A DNA stretch of 64,000 bases. Source: Meconema thalassinum (Eukaryota; Arthropoda; Insecta; Orthoptera; Tettigoniidae). The stretch covers positions 161,368,911 through 161,432,910 of the forward strand of contig OX336399.1 in NCBI GenBank assembly GCA_946902985.2, written 5' to 3'. The position numbers and the translations under genes were made by a program. Each line of letters opens with the position of its first letter. Position 1 is the first letter of the stretch. The notes below the pieces were generated by a model. That model ran no database searches and was not told the origin of the DNA. It was given only the letters and a program-made list of their open reading frames with translations. This document shows positions 55,321 through 64,000 of the stretch, piece by piece.

Positions 55321-56590
55321 CCTTTTCTTCCCTATCTGTTAGAGGCTTTCCATTTGTGTCCTTAATATTACAGCACTTAGTCTTCCTTTCCCCAAAAGTA
55401 TTCTTAATCCTTCGGTAAGCTGTGTCTACTTTTCCTAATTTCAGACAATTTTCTATACCTGCACATTTCTCTTTCAGCCATTCTTCTTTCGCTTCCTTGC
55501 ACTTCTTGTTAACCTCATTTCTCAGACGTCTGTATTCTGCTTTCCCCTTTTCATCTCTTAGATTCTTGTGTTTCCGCCTTTCATCCATCAGTTCTAGTAT
55601 ATCCAGAGTGATCCACGGTTTTCTACCTATTATTTCTTTCCTACCAATGTTTTCTTCTGCGGATTTTGTTATTTCATTCTTCAAAAGTGCCCATTGGTCT
55701 GCAATTGAAGTTTGTTTAGGGGTTTTCATTAGTCCTTCCTTTATACTCTTCTTGAATCTTTCGTTTAGATCCTTTACTTTCAGTCTGTCTATTGCCCACC
55801 TTTTTGGCTTTTGACTTTTCTTCAGTTTCTTCAACTTTAATCTGCATTTCATTACAACCAGATTGTGGTCAGAGTTCATGTCAGCACCATGATATATTTT
55901 GCAATCCAAAATCTGGTTTCGAAACCCCTGCTTGACCATAATGAAGTCGATTTGGTAACGCCCTGTATCTCCTGGTCTCATCCATGTGTATATTCTTCTA
56001 TTGTGGTTATTGAATAAGGTGTTAGCTATGACCAATTCATGCTCGGTGCAGAATTCCATCAGCCTGCTCCCTCGATCATTCCTTTCACCTAATCCGAAAT
56101 CCCCTACTATCTTCCCATCTCTCCCTTTTCCTATCACAGCATTCCAATCTCCCATTACTATAACATTTTCATCACCTTTGATATACCTCAGAATTTCATC
56201 TATTTCTTCGTAGACCTTTCCAACATCCTCATCATCGGCTTGACTGGTAGGCATATAGACTTGTACCACTGTGGTGCACGTAGGTTTAGTATTGATTTTT
56301 GCTACAATAATCCGTTCACTATATTGCTCATAATATTCCACCCACTGTCCAAGTTTCCTACTCAATACGAGACCAATCCCTGTTTGGCCATTGTTTGATT
56401 TAGTGCTAATGACCCTATAGTCTCCTGACCAAAAGTCCTCTTCTTTCTGCCAGCGCATTTCACTAATCCCAACCAGATCCAACCTAAACCTATCCATTTC
56501 CCTTTCTAAGTTTTCTAACCTTTCACTTCCTAGCAGACTTCTAACATTCCACGCTCCGATCCGTAGAATGTCAGATTTCCTCTTTGTCAC
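55286..56590 (-). pseudogene. LINE apurinic-type endonuclease domain
   Basis: 434 codons of an exonuclease-endonuclease-phosphatase fold that nicks target DNA to prime reverse transcription. Visible motifs: G-A-W-N-V-R-S-L near residue 12, I-S-E-M-R-W near 42, V-M-G-D-W-N-A-V-I-G near 145, and S-D-H-N-L-V-V near 240. Such frames are often annotated as craniofacial development protein 2-like, which is a LINE artefact. The frame is lost by a one-base shift at about 55320, where the RT frame begins. Confidence 0.85.
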
Positions 56591-56839
56591 TTATGTGATG
56601 TTAACCCCCTCTCGAGTAGTCCCCACCCGGAGATCCGAACGGGGGAGTAGTTTACCTCCGGATTGAAATTTTACAAGGGAGGAGGCCATCATCACATGTA
56701 ATTATTCATAGAGAGGTGCATATCCTCGGGAAAAGCATTACGGCTGTAGTTTCCCGTTGCTTTCAGCCGTGCAGCTGAAAGCAGTGTAGCCATTATTTGG
56801 CTTATATTATCAATATCTTAACCGTCTATTAGACTAGTA

Positions 56840-57425
56840 AAGAATTGATTTATTCTGAGAGGCTGCTACTCCCTTTCAGAATAAGTAAAGAGCAATTCTA
56901 CTAACAAAAATACTAACCTTCTACCGTACTAACAATTAAATACCAAAATTCTACTAACGAAAAAATACTTAAGTTCCACCAACAACAAATACTACCACTA
57001 AAACAGTCTGTCACCAGGCACACTCACATGCACCCTCACACATCACAGTCTAATAAACAATGCAACTGCCACCAGACACACTCACACACCACAGTCTAAT
57101 AGAACAATGGCATATATCTAATAAACAAACTAACTACAAACTTGCAACTAAAACTAACTACATACTTACAACTAAAGCTATTTTTAATACATAAAAAATA
57201 AATATTTTCCAGATTTTTAGCACCTAAAAATCCGAGACCTAGTAATAAGCTCCATATGCTACAACGCCCGGCAATCAGTCTGAGCAGCCAGTGGTCGCCG
57301 GGCACGGCAGCCAGCTGGCAAACAATCTTTGGTCGCACGATTGACTGATAAATCCATAATGAATGTTTTCTCTTCTGTGAATAGGTAGTGTTGTCCTTAT
57401 TGCCATTTGTAAGAGAGTGAAGGGA
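56840..57425. other. Gene-free filler
   Basis: Low-complexity ACTAACAAAA-type and CACTCACA-type sequence, with no recognised coding or structured element. Confidence 0.5.
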
Positions 57426-57429
57426 TGGA

Positions 57430-57688
57430 GGAGAGTACTCAGCACATAGCTGATAGGACCGCCTCAGCAACCAAAGCAATGTCAGACATTTAGGATATAC
57501 GGAGAATGTCTGTTCAAGCCGCGATAAAACTTTTCAACATTAAGATCCAACCTGTTGTCACTATGGTTTGGAACTTATATGGGAACACCTGAACACCACC
57601 AACCTGCGACAAATAGACAAAGTAAAAGCAGCATACCTAAAGAGGAGGCTGGGGCTATCGAAGTACTCAGGGTCCCGATTAGTATAAT
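57430..57688 (+). pseudogene. LINE reverse-transcriptase remnant
   Basis: The plus-strand frames read I-A-D-R-T-A-S-A-T-K-A-M, then A-I-K-L-F-N-I-K-I-Q-P-V-V-T, and after a frame change E-H-L-N-T-T-N-L-R-Q-I-D-K-V-K-A-A-Y-L-K, ending S-R-L-V-stop. This is the region just after the RT core in a widespread insect LINE. It has one stop and at least one frameshift. Confidence 0.75.
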
Positions 57689-57960
57689 ATATAGTGCTTT
57701 TTCTCTTTTAAAAATGTAAGGGGTACTCACAATATTGTAGTCGACAACACATCACGATCTTGCAATTTTCGGCAATTTGCAAAGTCCGGTTATTTCTTTT
57801 CGGGCTGACATGTTAAATCAAAGGTTGCATTGGGTTAATTTATTTTGTGGTCAACATGTCAAGGCGGTAACTGCACTCGGCATTTCTAATCTTCTTACAT
57901 TTTAAAATTAAGTGAAATAAATACAGGGTGTCAGGAAATGTTCTCCGCAGTGGCTCCGTG

Positions 57961-58200
57961 CAGCTGCTAGAGGTTGCGTCATCAGTTTAGTTGGCAGCAC
58001 TGTGTCCTTGATAGGGTGAAGGCCACATGTGTGAGCTGTGGGCTGTCGAAGTCCTCAGTGCGTATAGTAAGATTATTGCAAGAGTGCAACAGTATGTTAT
58101 GAATGGCTGTGGTGAATATAAGGTTTACTGTTTGTTTGTATTAATACAAGCGACAGCCGTGCTGCCAACGCAAATGGTGACGTAACCTCTGGCAGCAGCT
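57961..58200. repeat. Small inverted repeat
   Basis: CAGCTGCTAGAGGTTGCGTC ... GTTGGCAGCAC (57961-58000) pairs imperfectly with the block 58159-58200. It is probably a short non-autonomous foldback element; an ATACAGGGTGTC motif lies just left of it (57931). Confidence 0.55.
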
Positions 58201-58642
58201 TGTAGGCACTGTGCATATTTGCCCGAAGAATCTGCATCATTTTCCACTATGTTTGGCCTTTTGATGAGCTTCAAGAAACACGATGCACTCGATTATTATA
58301 ATTAATGTAACAGTTATGTGACAGTACATAACTCTAAGACCTACATATATAAAAATAAACATGGCGACCATCCGCAATATTTAGTCGGTTCTCAATATCT
58401 ACAAATCTATTACAGCAATCAAACTGACATTTTGTATGTTGATAGAGGCAATTAACATAAGTAGGATATATGAAAATAGGCTGTATAGTTCTTCAAGAAC
58501 TACTTGCTTGTAATCCCATTGATACACTTTCTTTGGCCACATTGTTTAATTCCAATGAAAAAGGAGGCAAGGTTCCTTCAAAACGTCTGGTGGTATTTAA
58601 TTTAATTTTCACACAGCATTAGCCCAAAAACCATGAATTATT

Positions 58643-58643
<1 letters not shown>

Positions 58644-58674
<31 letters not shown>
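58644..58674. repeat. AAT microsatellite
   Basis: Short (AAT)n abutting a second copy (opposite orientation) of the repeat seen at 4378-4571. Confidence 0.9.
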
Positions 58675-58675
<1 letters not shown>

Positions 58676-59372
58676 TCGTATGGCCTCGGGTGCCGGGTGC
58701 AAGCTTTGTTATTTGACACTCAGAGGGCATCTTGCATGTCGAATTTTCTTGTTCCTTGAAGCACTATGAAAGTCAAGGAGGTTAGATATCTAAGCTCCAG
58801 GGCCGTATTTCTAAATAGGCTAAGTAGGCTCCATTCTAGAGCGGTCAATTTTCAGGGGCGGCAGTTTGACAATCTATTCAAAAGCTAAAATGTAGTTAAT
58901 AATATTTTCCGTGCGAATTTAAGAATACATGTTACTTAAAAATTTGTGTTAGTCCTTATACATAGCCTACTTTCTAAAACTACAACATAATACAAATTCA
59001 CAAATACAACAATAACACTTCCATATGACTACATTATTAACGAGTTTGCCATTAATAAAGCTATGTAAATTTGAACATCAAGATTACGTGGGGTGAGTTG
59101 TTTAGAAAAGTATGTATATTTTTCAACAAATAAACCAGTAATTAAAACTCAGCAATTCTTCTAGGTTTGTGCCGTGTCTTGTGTGGGGTTTCGCTTAGGA
59201 CACCAGGCTGGCTCATCTGCGGGCTCTTGGTGTCACCGGCCGTGAAAGCCAATATACCATCTTTTTGGAAGCCTTCATAGAGAGGTTAAGGCTGCTTGAG
59301 CTTTTAGTTCTCGCAGTCAAGTGGTGCAGTTGCACCTTATATAAAGGGAGGTGGCGCGCAGTTCGTCACTCC

Positions 59373-59443
59373 TGTGGGGGTCCGGGCGGGGACACCAAGA
59401 GCCCGCCGATGAGCCAGCTTGGTGTCCTAGGCGAAACCCCACA
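59373..59443 (+). ncRNA. Hammerhead-ribozyme-like motif, unit A
   Basis: Folding by eye: stem III TGTGGGGGT (59373-59381) pairs ACCCCACA (59436-59443) with one bulged G; a GTC cleavage triplet sits at 59380-59382. Stem I is CGGGC (59383-59387) with GCCCG (59401-59405). The core is C-C-GATGA (59406-59412) and GAAA (59433-59436). Stem II has three firm pairs (GCC/GGC) and is weak beyond that. The only departure from the invariant core is C instead of U at position 4. The two loops are complementary over ten bases (GGACACCAAG against CTTGGTGTCC). Confidence 0.5.
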
Positions 59444-59623
59444 CAAGACACGGCACAAACCTAGAAGAATTGCTGAGTTTTGATTCACCGGCCGTGAAAG
59501 CCAATATACCATCTTTTTGGAAGCCTTCATAGGGAGGTTAAGGCTGTTTGAGCCTTTAGTTCTCGCTGTCAAGTGGTGCAGTTGCACCCAATATGAAGGG
59601 AGGTGGCGCGCTGTAGTCACTCC

Positions 59624-59694
59624 TGTGGGGGTCCGGGCGGGGACACCAAGAGCCCGCCGATGAGCCAGATTGGTGTCTTAGGCGAAACCCCACA
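59624..59694 (+). ncRNA. Hammerhead-ribozyme-like motif, unit B
   Basis: Same layout as unit A, displaced by 251 bases: stem III 59624-59632 with 59687-59694, GTC at 59631-59633, stem I 59634-59638 with 59652-59656, core from 59657, GAAA from 59684. The loop I-loop II complement is shortened to eight bases by substitutions in loop II. It has the same C at core position 4. Confidence 0.5.
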
Positions 59695-62214
59695 CAAGAC
59701 ACGGCACAAACCTAGAAGAATTGCTGAGTTTTAATTCACCGGCCGTGAAAGCCAATATACAAACCAGTAATTAACTGCATTTTATGTAATTTCATTTCAC
59801 CGTGTAGGACAACTTAATTAAAATTGAACACAGTTCTTCAATTACGAAAAAGCTAGTCATTAGCATTAAAATATAAAAACATGTGTAAAAAAGTGATCAC
59901 TGATCTCCGAGAACAAATTAATTAATGTTTTCTTTTAACCATTTCATTTTTAACGAATCTTAAAAGAAGTAAAACAAGAAGTTCCGTGACGAACTAAAGA
60001 GCCTACTTTTCTTTAAATTTAAGATTCATGCCAATGATTAATCTATATGGATCTATCTAGAATAATGACGCAATTAAGTTGGTAATATCGACATTTCTAA
60101 TTAGTTCGAAACACTGTGTACCTGGCATAATGTAGCCTAATAGAGAACTACAGTTGGCAGCCCTGGTGACTGAATATATTCTTAGTTCCATCTCTTAAGG
60201 TACAGAATACAAAATTTGGTTGAAGTCCAATGGATAGCATGGACGATACATGCAGTTAAACATTGGATCTAACAGCGCTCGTAAAATCATGTTGGCAACA
60301 ATGACATACATATATTGGTCATAAGTAATCTGAAATAATATGATCTATTGTTGTGTCAATTTTGAATGAAATCCATTAGTTAGTATAGAAGTTACATGTA
60401 TTTTAAAATTGGACCTATCAGCAGGCTTAGAATCATGTTGGCAGCACTGGCGTTGGCCTATACAGTATTAGTTACTCCAAATTTATCTAGAATGCCAGGT
60501 ACTATACGTGTGCAAAGTTAAGAGCTATTGGCTTGCATACTTTCTGATATATTGATATTAGGGTAACAAAAAGAGAGACAGTATTTATTAACAGTTGGCA
60601 GCCCTGGTTACTCTTAAGAATCGGCATAGTAATATCTGTTTTGGTACACATAGCACACGCGAAATTTGGTTGAAATCCAAATGATAGTATAGAAGTTACA
60701 TGTATTTAAAGTTGGACCTCTCAGCAGACTTAGAATCATGTTGGTAGCACTGACGTATATAAGTTACTTCAAATTAATATAGAATGTCAGGTACTATACG
60801 TGTGCATAGTTTAAAGCTGTCGGCTTGCATACTTTCTGATATATGGGTACTTGGATAAAAAAACATTGATAGCATTTATTAACAGTTGGCAGCCCTGGTG
60901 GCTCTTAAGAATTCGCTCAGTCATATCCGTTTATGTACACATAGCACATACGAAATTTGGTTGAAATCCAATTGATAGTGTAGAAGTTATATGCATTTAA
61001 AATTTGGACCTATCAGCAGGCTTATAATCATTTTGGCAACACTGCCATGTATGGCCTCCTGGAAATTAAACTGCAATATTATTATCTATACGTGTGCCAA
61101 TTTTGAAATAGCTCCCATTCATACCTTCCAAGATATCCAACGTGGAGCTCAAATTTCAATTGCGATTTTTCAGCAGTTGGTAGCACTGACATCATTTTAA
61201 AATATGGCCGCGAGATATTTAGGTATAGATGTTTACTCCTACCACATTTTGTTTTGATTGCTGCAGCCGTTTAGGAGTTGATAGGGGGGGGGGACACACA
61301 CACAGCCAAACAGACAGACAGAAGGACAGGCAGACAGACACACATTTGCCCGATCTCATAAGTCTACTTTTTCCTCATTTTTGCAAAATGTGAAAAGTAG
61401 GCTAAAAAAACAAGTAGATAACTAATTTCAATACATAATTTATTATGTAAAACATTAAAATTGTAGTTTTATATAAACTAAATGAACGTTATGAAAAAAA
61501 AAGTCGAAAAAGCCAATGAGCTCTATCTCTTTGTTGTATAAAACAAATGTATTAAGCAAATATCAACTATAGAGGGGGCGGCAAATGGACTTTAGCGTAT
61601 ATGCGGCATACTCTTAAATCCGGCCCTGCTAAGCTCCTTGACACTATAGCGCTATCTAGTAGAGGAATGAGGAACTTTCTATTGGCGGAAAATGCCGAGA
61701 TTAATTATGCCATTATGAACACGGCCTACTGAATTCAAATGGGTCCTTAGACATGCCAACATCGTATGACAAGCGTGTCGTAATTTTTGCATCCTTTCAA
61801 AAATCACTTACCACGGTCAGGAGCGAACCTGCAAGTTTGGGGTTAGTAATCCGACATGATAATCACTCACCCAACGAACGAACGAATCATTTGAATTCCA
61901 CTCCACACTGAAACAAACTGTGATGTTTCATGCGACTCTTCTTACGATACGCTGTACTACTTCTTTTATCGACCGTAAACAAACGCATGCTAATCGTTGA
62001 TCAATGTTCCCATTTTCATCATACTAATATATAAAAATGAGATGGTGTGTGTCTGTCTTTCTGTCTGTCTGTCTGTCTGTCTGTTACCTAATAACGCAAG
62101 AACCACTGGTCCGATTTAAATGAAAGTTTGCATGGATGTAGCTGTAATACCAGGTTTACATATAGGATACTTTTAATTTCGATATTTTGCACTATTAAGA
62201 AATGGCGACCATTT

Positions 62215-62592
62215 TTGTGACGTCACTACACCCTTTGGTTTCAAAATTTCATATTTCCATATCAAATAAAAAGAGAACGGTAGGAAATAGCAAACTTTTG
62301 ATGGCACATACGAGCTTCAAAATTTAATTTTCTATCCGAAGGGTCCTGATCACTTTTCGTGTATCTCCAACGGTTAGCGAGTAAAACCTACTTTTGTGAC
62401 GTCACTACACCCTTTGGTTTCAAAATTTCATATTTCCATTTCAAATAAAAAGAGAACGCTAAGAAATAGCAAACATTTGATGGTATTCACGAGCTTTAGC
62501 ATTTAATTTTCTATCCAAAAGGTTCTTATCACTTTTCGTGTATCTCCGACGGTTAGCGAGTAAAACCTAAATTTGTGCAATAAAACACGGTC
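62215..62592. repeat. Two-copy tandem repeat, about 180-bp period
   Basis: TGACGTCACTACACCCTTTG starts at 62218 and again at about 62397, each followed by matching AAATAAAAAGAGAACG and TATCACTTTTCGTG-type blocks. It follows a CTGTCTGTCTG-rich start at 62040-62090 and AACGCAAGAACCACTGGTCC, typical of decayed interspersed repeats. 61740-62030 holds nothing callable. Confidence 0.7.
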
Positions 62593-62929
62593 ACATCGAG
62601 CGGTGCAGTATATCTCTACATATATAAAAAAGAAAATTTGTCTGTTTTTTTCTGAATTCTACGGAAATTTGAGTTATTTACACGTATCAGACTGTTTTAT
62701 GATAGATTCGCGCGAAAATAATGTTTTGGTCTGTCTGTCTGTTTGCTTGATTGTCTGTGGACAACTTTGTTCCCTTATAACTCGAGAACGGCTGGGTGTA
62801 TCAACGTAAAATTTGGTACAGATATCCATCAGAGGCACGACACTAATCATTGATGTAACTCTTCTCTATACCTCTCATAAAAGGGGGCATACCCCCTTAA
62901 AATACATGCTGAAATAGGAGTAGAAGGAC

Positions 62930-64000
62930 GAGACAAAGCTCATTTGCAGCCCCTCAATGTGAGAGACAAAACTCGGGGGCCCTAAAAGCACATTTTAAGG
63001 TCCTACGTCCAACCGTTTTTGAGATATTCCCAGAAAAATAATTTAATTTGAAAAACTATGAACGAATGCAAGCCGATAACCATGGCAACAGATTCTCAGA
63101 GATCCATCTATTGCTGTAAGACGCAATACAATTCCATCAATTACATTAGTGTGAAAGTTTGCAAACGGTTAGATGGTTATTATGGAACCAAATTAAGCTG
63201 TAAATTTCATCAATACGTAAAATGCGCTTAAGGGGGTCAAGGGGTAGTCTAGATTTTTTCACGCGATTTACATCTGCGGGTGTGGTATGGCAGGTCTATT
63301 ATATTTCTATCCCTATGTTATATTATTATTATTAGTATTATATTATGGCGTACAACGACGAGACAAAGCCCCTCGGTGCCAGAAATAGAACTCGAGGGTC
63401 CTCGAAAACTACATTATAAGGCTCTAAAACCAACAGTTTCTGAAACATTCCCAGAAAACTAATTAAGTTTAATTTAACAAACTAATGAAGGAATGCAAAT
63501 CGGTAACCATGACAACATTATCTCAAGGGGTGGCATCCAACTTTCCATCTATTTCAGTAAGAAGCAATTTATTACATTTATTACATTTCTGTGAAAGTTT
63601 GCAAATATAAGGTTATCACGGAACCAACGTAGACTGTATAATTCATCAATGCAATACCGACAGTAGTGGCTACGCGGGCTAAAGCGCTGCGTTAGGTCAA
63701 GGGGCCAAGCTCTCTGCTGAATCGGTAGACGCGTGGGTTCGAGCCCCATCGTCGGCTGTCCTTGAAATGGTTTTCCGTGGTTTCCCATTTTCAACACCAG
63801 GCAAATGCTGGGACAGTACCTTCTGACAGGCCACGGCCGCTTCCTTCCACATCCTTGCCCAGTTTCATTCATCTTCATCCATCTCTCATCCCGACGCGCA
63901 GGTCGCCCACGGGCGTCGACTAGAAAGACCTGCACTCGGCCTCTCAGGAGGCTACACGACAAAAAAATAATCAATGCAATTAAGGGGGTCAAGGGGTAAC
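62930..64000. repeat. Diverged tandem duplication, second copy carries a SINE
   Basis: Copy 1 (62930-about 63250) and copy 2 (63355-64000) share CGAGACAAAGC, ATTCCCAGAAAA, GTGAAAGTTTGCAAA, TTCATCAATRC and the end AAGGGGGTCAAGGGGTA. The second copy is interrupted by the SINE at 63656-63969. No gene is supported. Confidence 0.75.
63656..63969 (+). mobile_element. tRNA-derived SINE with target duplication
   Basis: The tRNA-like head contains box B GGTTCGAGCCC (about 63737-63747). The body contains TGGTTTTCCGTGGTTTCCCA and AGGCCACGGCCGCTTCCTTCC, typical of an insect SINE family, and the tail is A-rich. It is flanked by ATCAATGCAAT at 63645-63655 and 63970-63980. Its site is visible uninterrupted in the sister repeat near 63210. 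Confidence 0.85.

Larger units (their letters stand above)
53703..56815 (-). mobile_element. RTE-type LINE, nearly full length but broken
   Basis: On the minus strand it has a 5' untranslated region with a hairpin (GCTTTCAGCTG...CAGCTGAAAGC type, about 56765-56790), endonuclease, reverse transcriptase and C-terminal domain, ending a few bases past the last stop at 53723. It interrupts the interspersed repeat at 53702 (compare the uninterrupted copy near 5912). At least three lesions, given under its parts, make it inactive. Confidence 0.85.
52434..58631. mobile_element. Element with about 120-bp terminal inverted repeats, interrupted
   Basis: The left end (TTTTTGGGCTAATGCTGTGT... through CCACCAGACGTTT and GGCCAAAGAAAG) is matched in reverse at 58505-58631. 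Between the ends lies the interspersed repeat family (52560-53702 and 58310-58530), split by a 4.6-kb block containing a LINE and other scraps. This is therefore a non-autonomous foldback-type element of about 1.6 kb, expanded by later insertions. The host target duplication could not be defined. Confidence 0.7.
59145..59760 (+). mobile_element. Nested insertion of tandem 251/252-bp units with inverted partial unit; hammerhead-like motifs
   Basis: CACCGGCCGTGAAAGCCAATATAC begins at 59234, 59486 and 59737, giving two tandem units. An inverted partial unit forms the left edge (59145-59233). The insertion is flanked by a 13-14 base target duplication AAACCAGTAATTA at 59132-59144 and 59761-59773. 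Head-to-tail repeats with an inverted truncated copy and a target duplication of this size resemble the terminal structure of Penelope-like elements, or ribozyme-bearing retrozymes. No reverse transcriptase or GIY-YIG frame is present. Confidence 0.7.
58798..61628. mobile_element. hAT-like DNA transposon, non-autonomous
   Basis: The ends are CAGGGCCGTATTT and, inverted, CAGGGCCGGATTTAA. They are flanked by an 8-base duplication CTAAGCTC at 58790-58797 and 61629-61636. An 8-bp duplication and a CAGGG-type terminus are hallmarks of hAT elements. It splits the AAT-repeat family copy (58675-58797 joined to 61629 onward). The interior carries no transposase but a nested insertion (59145-59760), degenerate tandem repeats of about 290 bases (CAGTTGGCAGCCCTGG at about 60151, 60591 and 60885), and a minus-orientation copy of the interspersed repeat (60150-61430). 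Confidence 0.85.

Noticed and set aside
55286..56590. Craniofacial development protein 2 gene
   Set aside because: The endonuclease frame is followed in order by RT and RTE-type C-terminal domains, so it is part of a LINE.
57096..57479. 127-codon minus-strand frame
   Set aside because: It runs antisense to the LINE remnant at its right end and low-complexity sequence at its left.

Overview
This is a eukaryotic window, almost certainly from an insect with a large, transposon-rich genome. Evidence: a divergent insect-type ionotropic receptor gene, RTE-type LINEs, tRNA-derived SINEs, hAT and foldback DNA elements, intron-like splice signals, AT-rich satellites, and no bacterial gene organisation. 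I cannot name the species; a large-genome insect such as a polyneopteran would fit, but that is inference. Layout: 1-10145 holds two likely exons of an unidentified minus-strand gene (262-574), several degenerate tandem repeats, AAT/ATT microsatellites, an interspersed repeat (about 4890-6100), and a clean 17-copy array of a 67-bp satellite unit (6497-7637). 10146-44985 is one 34.8-kb structure: a Ty3/Gypsy-type LTR retrotransposon on the minus strand in a head-to-tail array, LTR-internal-LTR-internal-LTR-internal-LTR, with a 10,248-bp period (3,895-bp LTR plus 6,353-bp internal region). The whole array, not each unit, is flanked by a 4-bp target duplication GTAT (10142-10145 and 44986-44989). 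It is therefore one insertion that later grew by LTR-LTR recombination. Units 1 and 2 have intact gag and pol in a -1 frame relation. Unit 3 has a broken gag, a natural gag-pol frame fusion and a changed RT motif. LTR1 carries a SINE with a 14-bp target duplication that the other LTRs lack. 44986-49900 contains a degraded LINE 3' end, a minus-strand SINE and an ionotropic-receptor gene (48146-49807). Its reading frame is open over the whole receptor except for one in-frame UAG just before the fourth membrane segment; the segment is intact and in frame after the stop, and the C-terminal tail beyond it runs into the SINE. 49927-64000 is nested transposon territory: a 1.06-kb foldback element whose two arms each carry a DUF4817-like helix-turn-helix coding remnant; a large element with about 120-bp inverted ends (52434-58631), interrupted by a broken RTE LINE (53703-about 56815) and a second LINE scrap; a hAT-like element (58798-61628) with an 8-bp target duplication that splits another repeat; and, inside the hAT, a small insertion (59145-59760) of tandem 251/252-bp units plus an inverted partial unit. 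That insertion folds on paper into hammerhead-ribozyme-like motifs. The window ends in diverged tandem repeats with a second tRNA-derived SINE (63656-63969). The best candidates for something new are the single-insertion tandem retrotransposon array with 3.9-kb LTRs, the hammerhead-like tandem insertion, and the receptor gene with a lone stop before its last membrane segment. No tools were run: family names rest on recognised motifs, and boundaries rest on comparing copies within the window.
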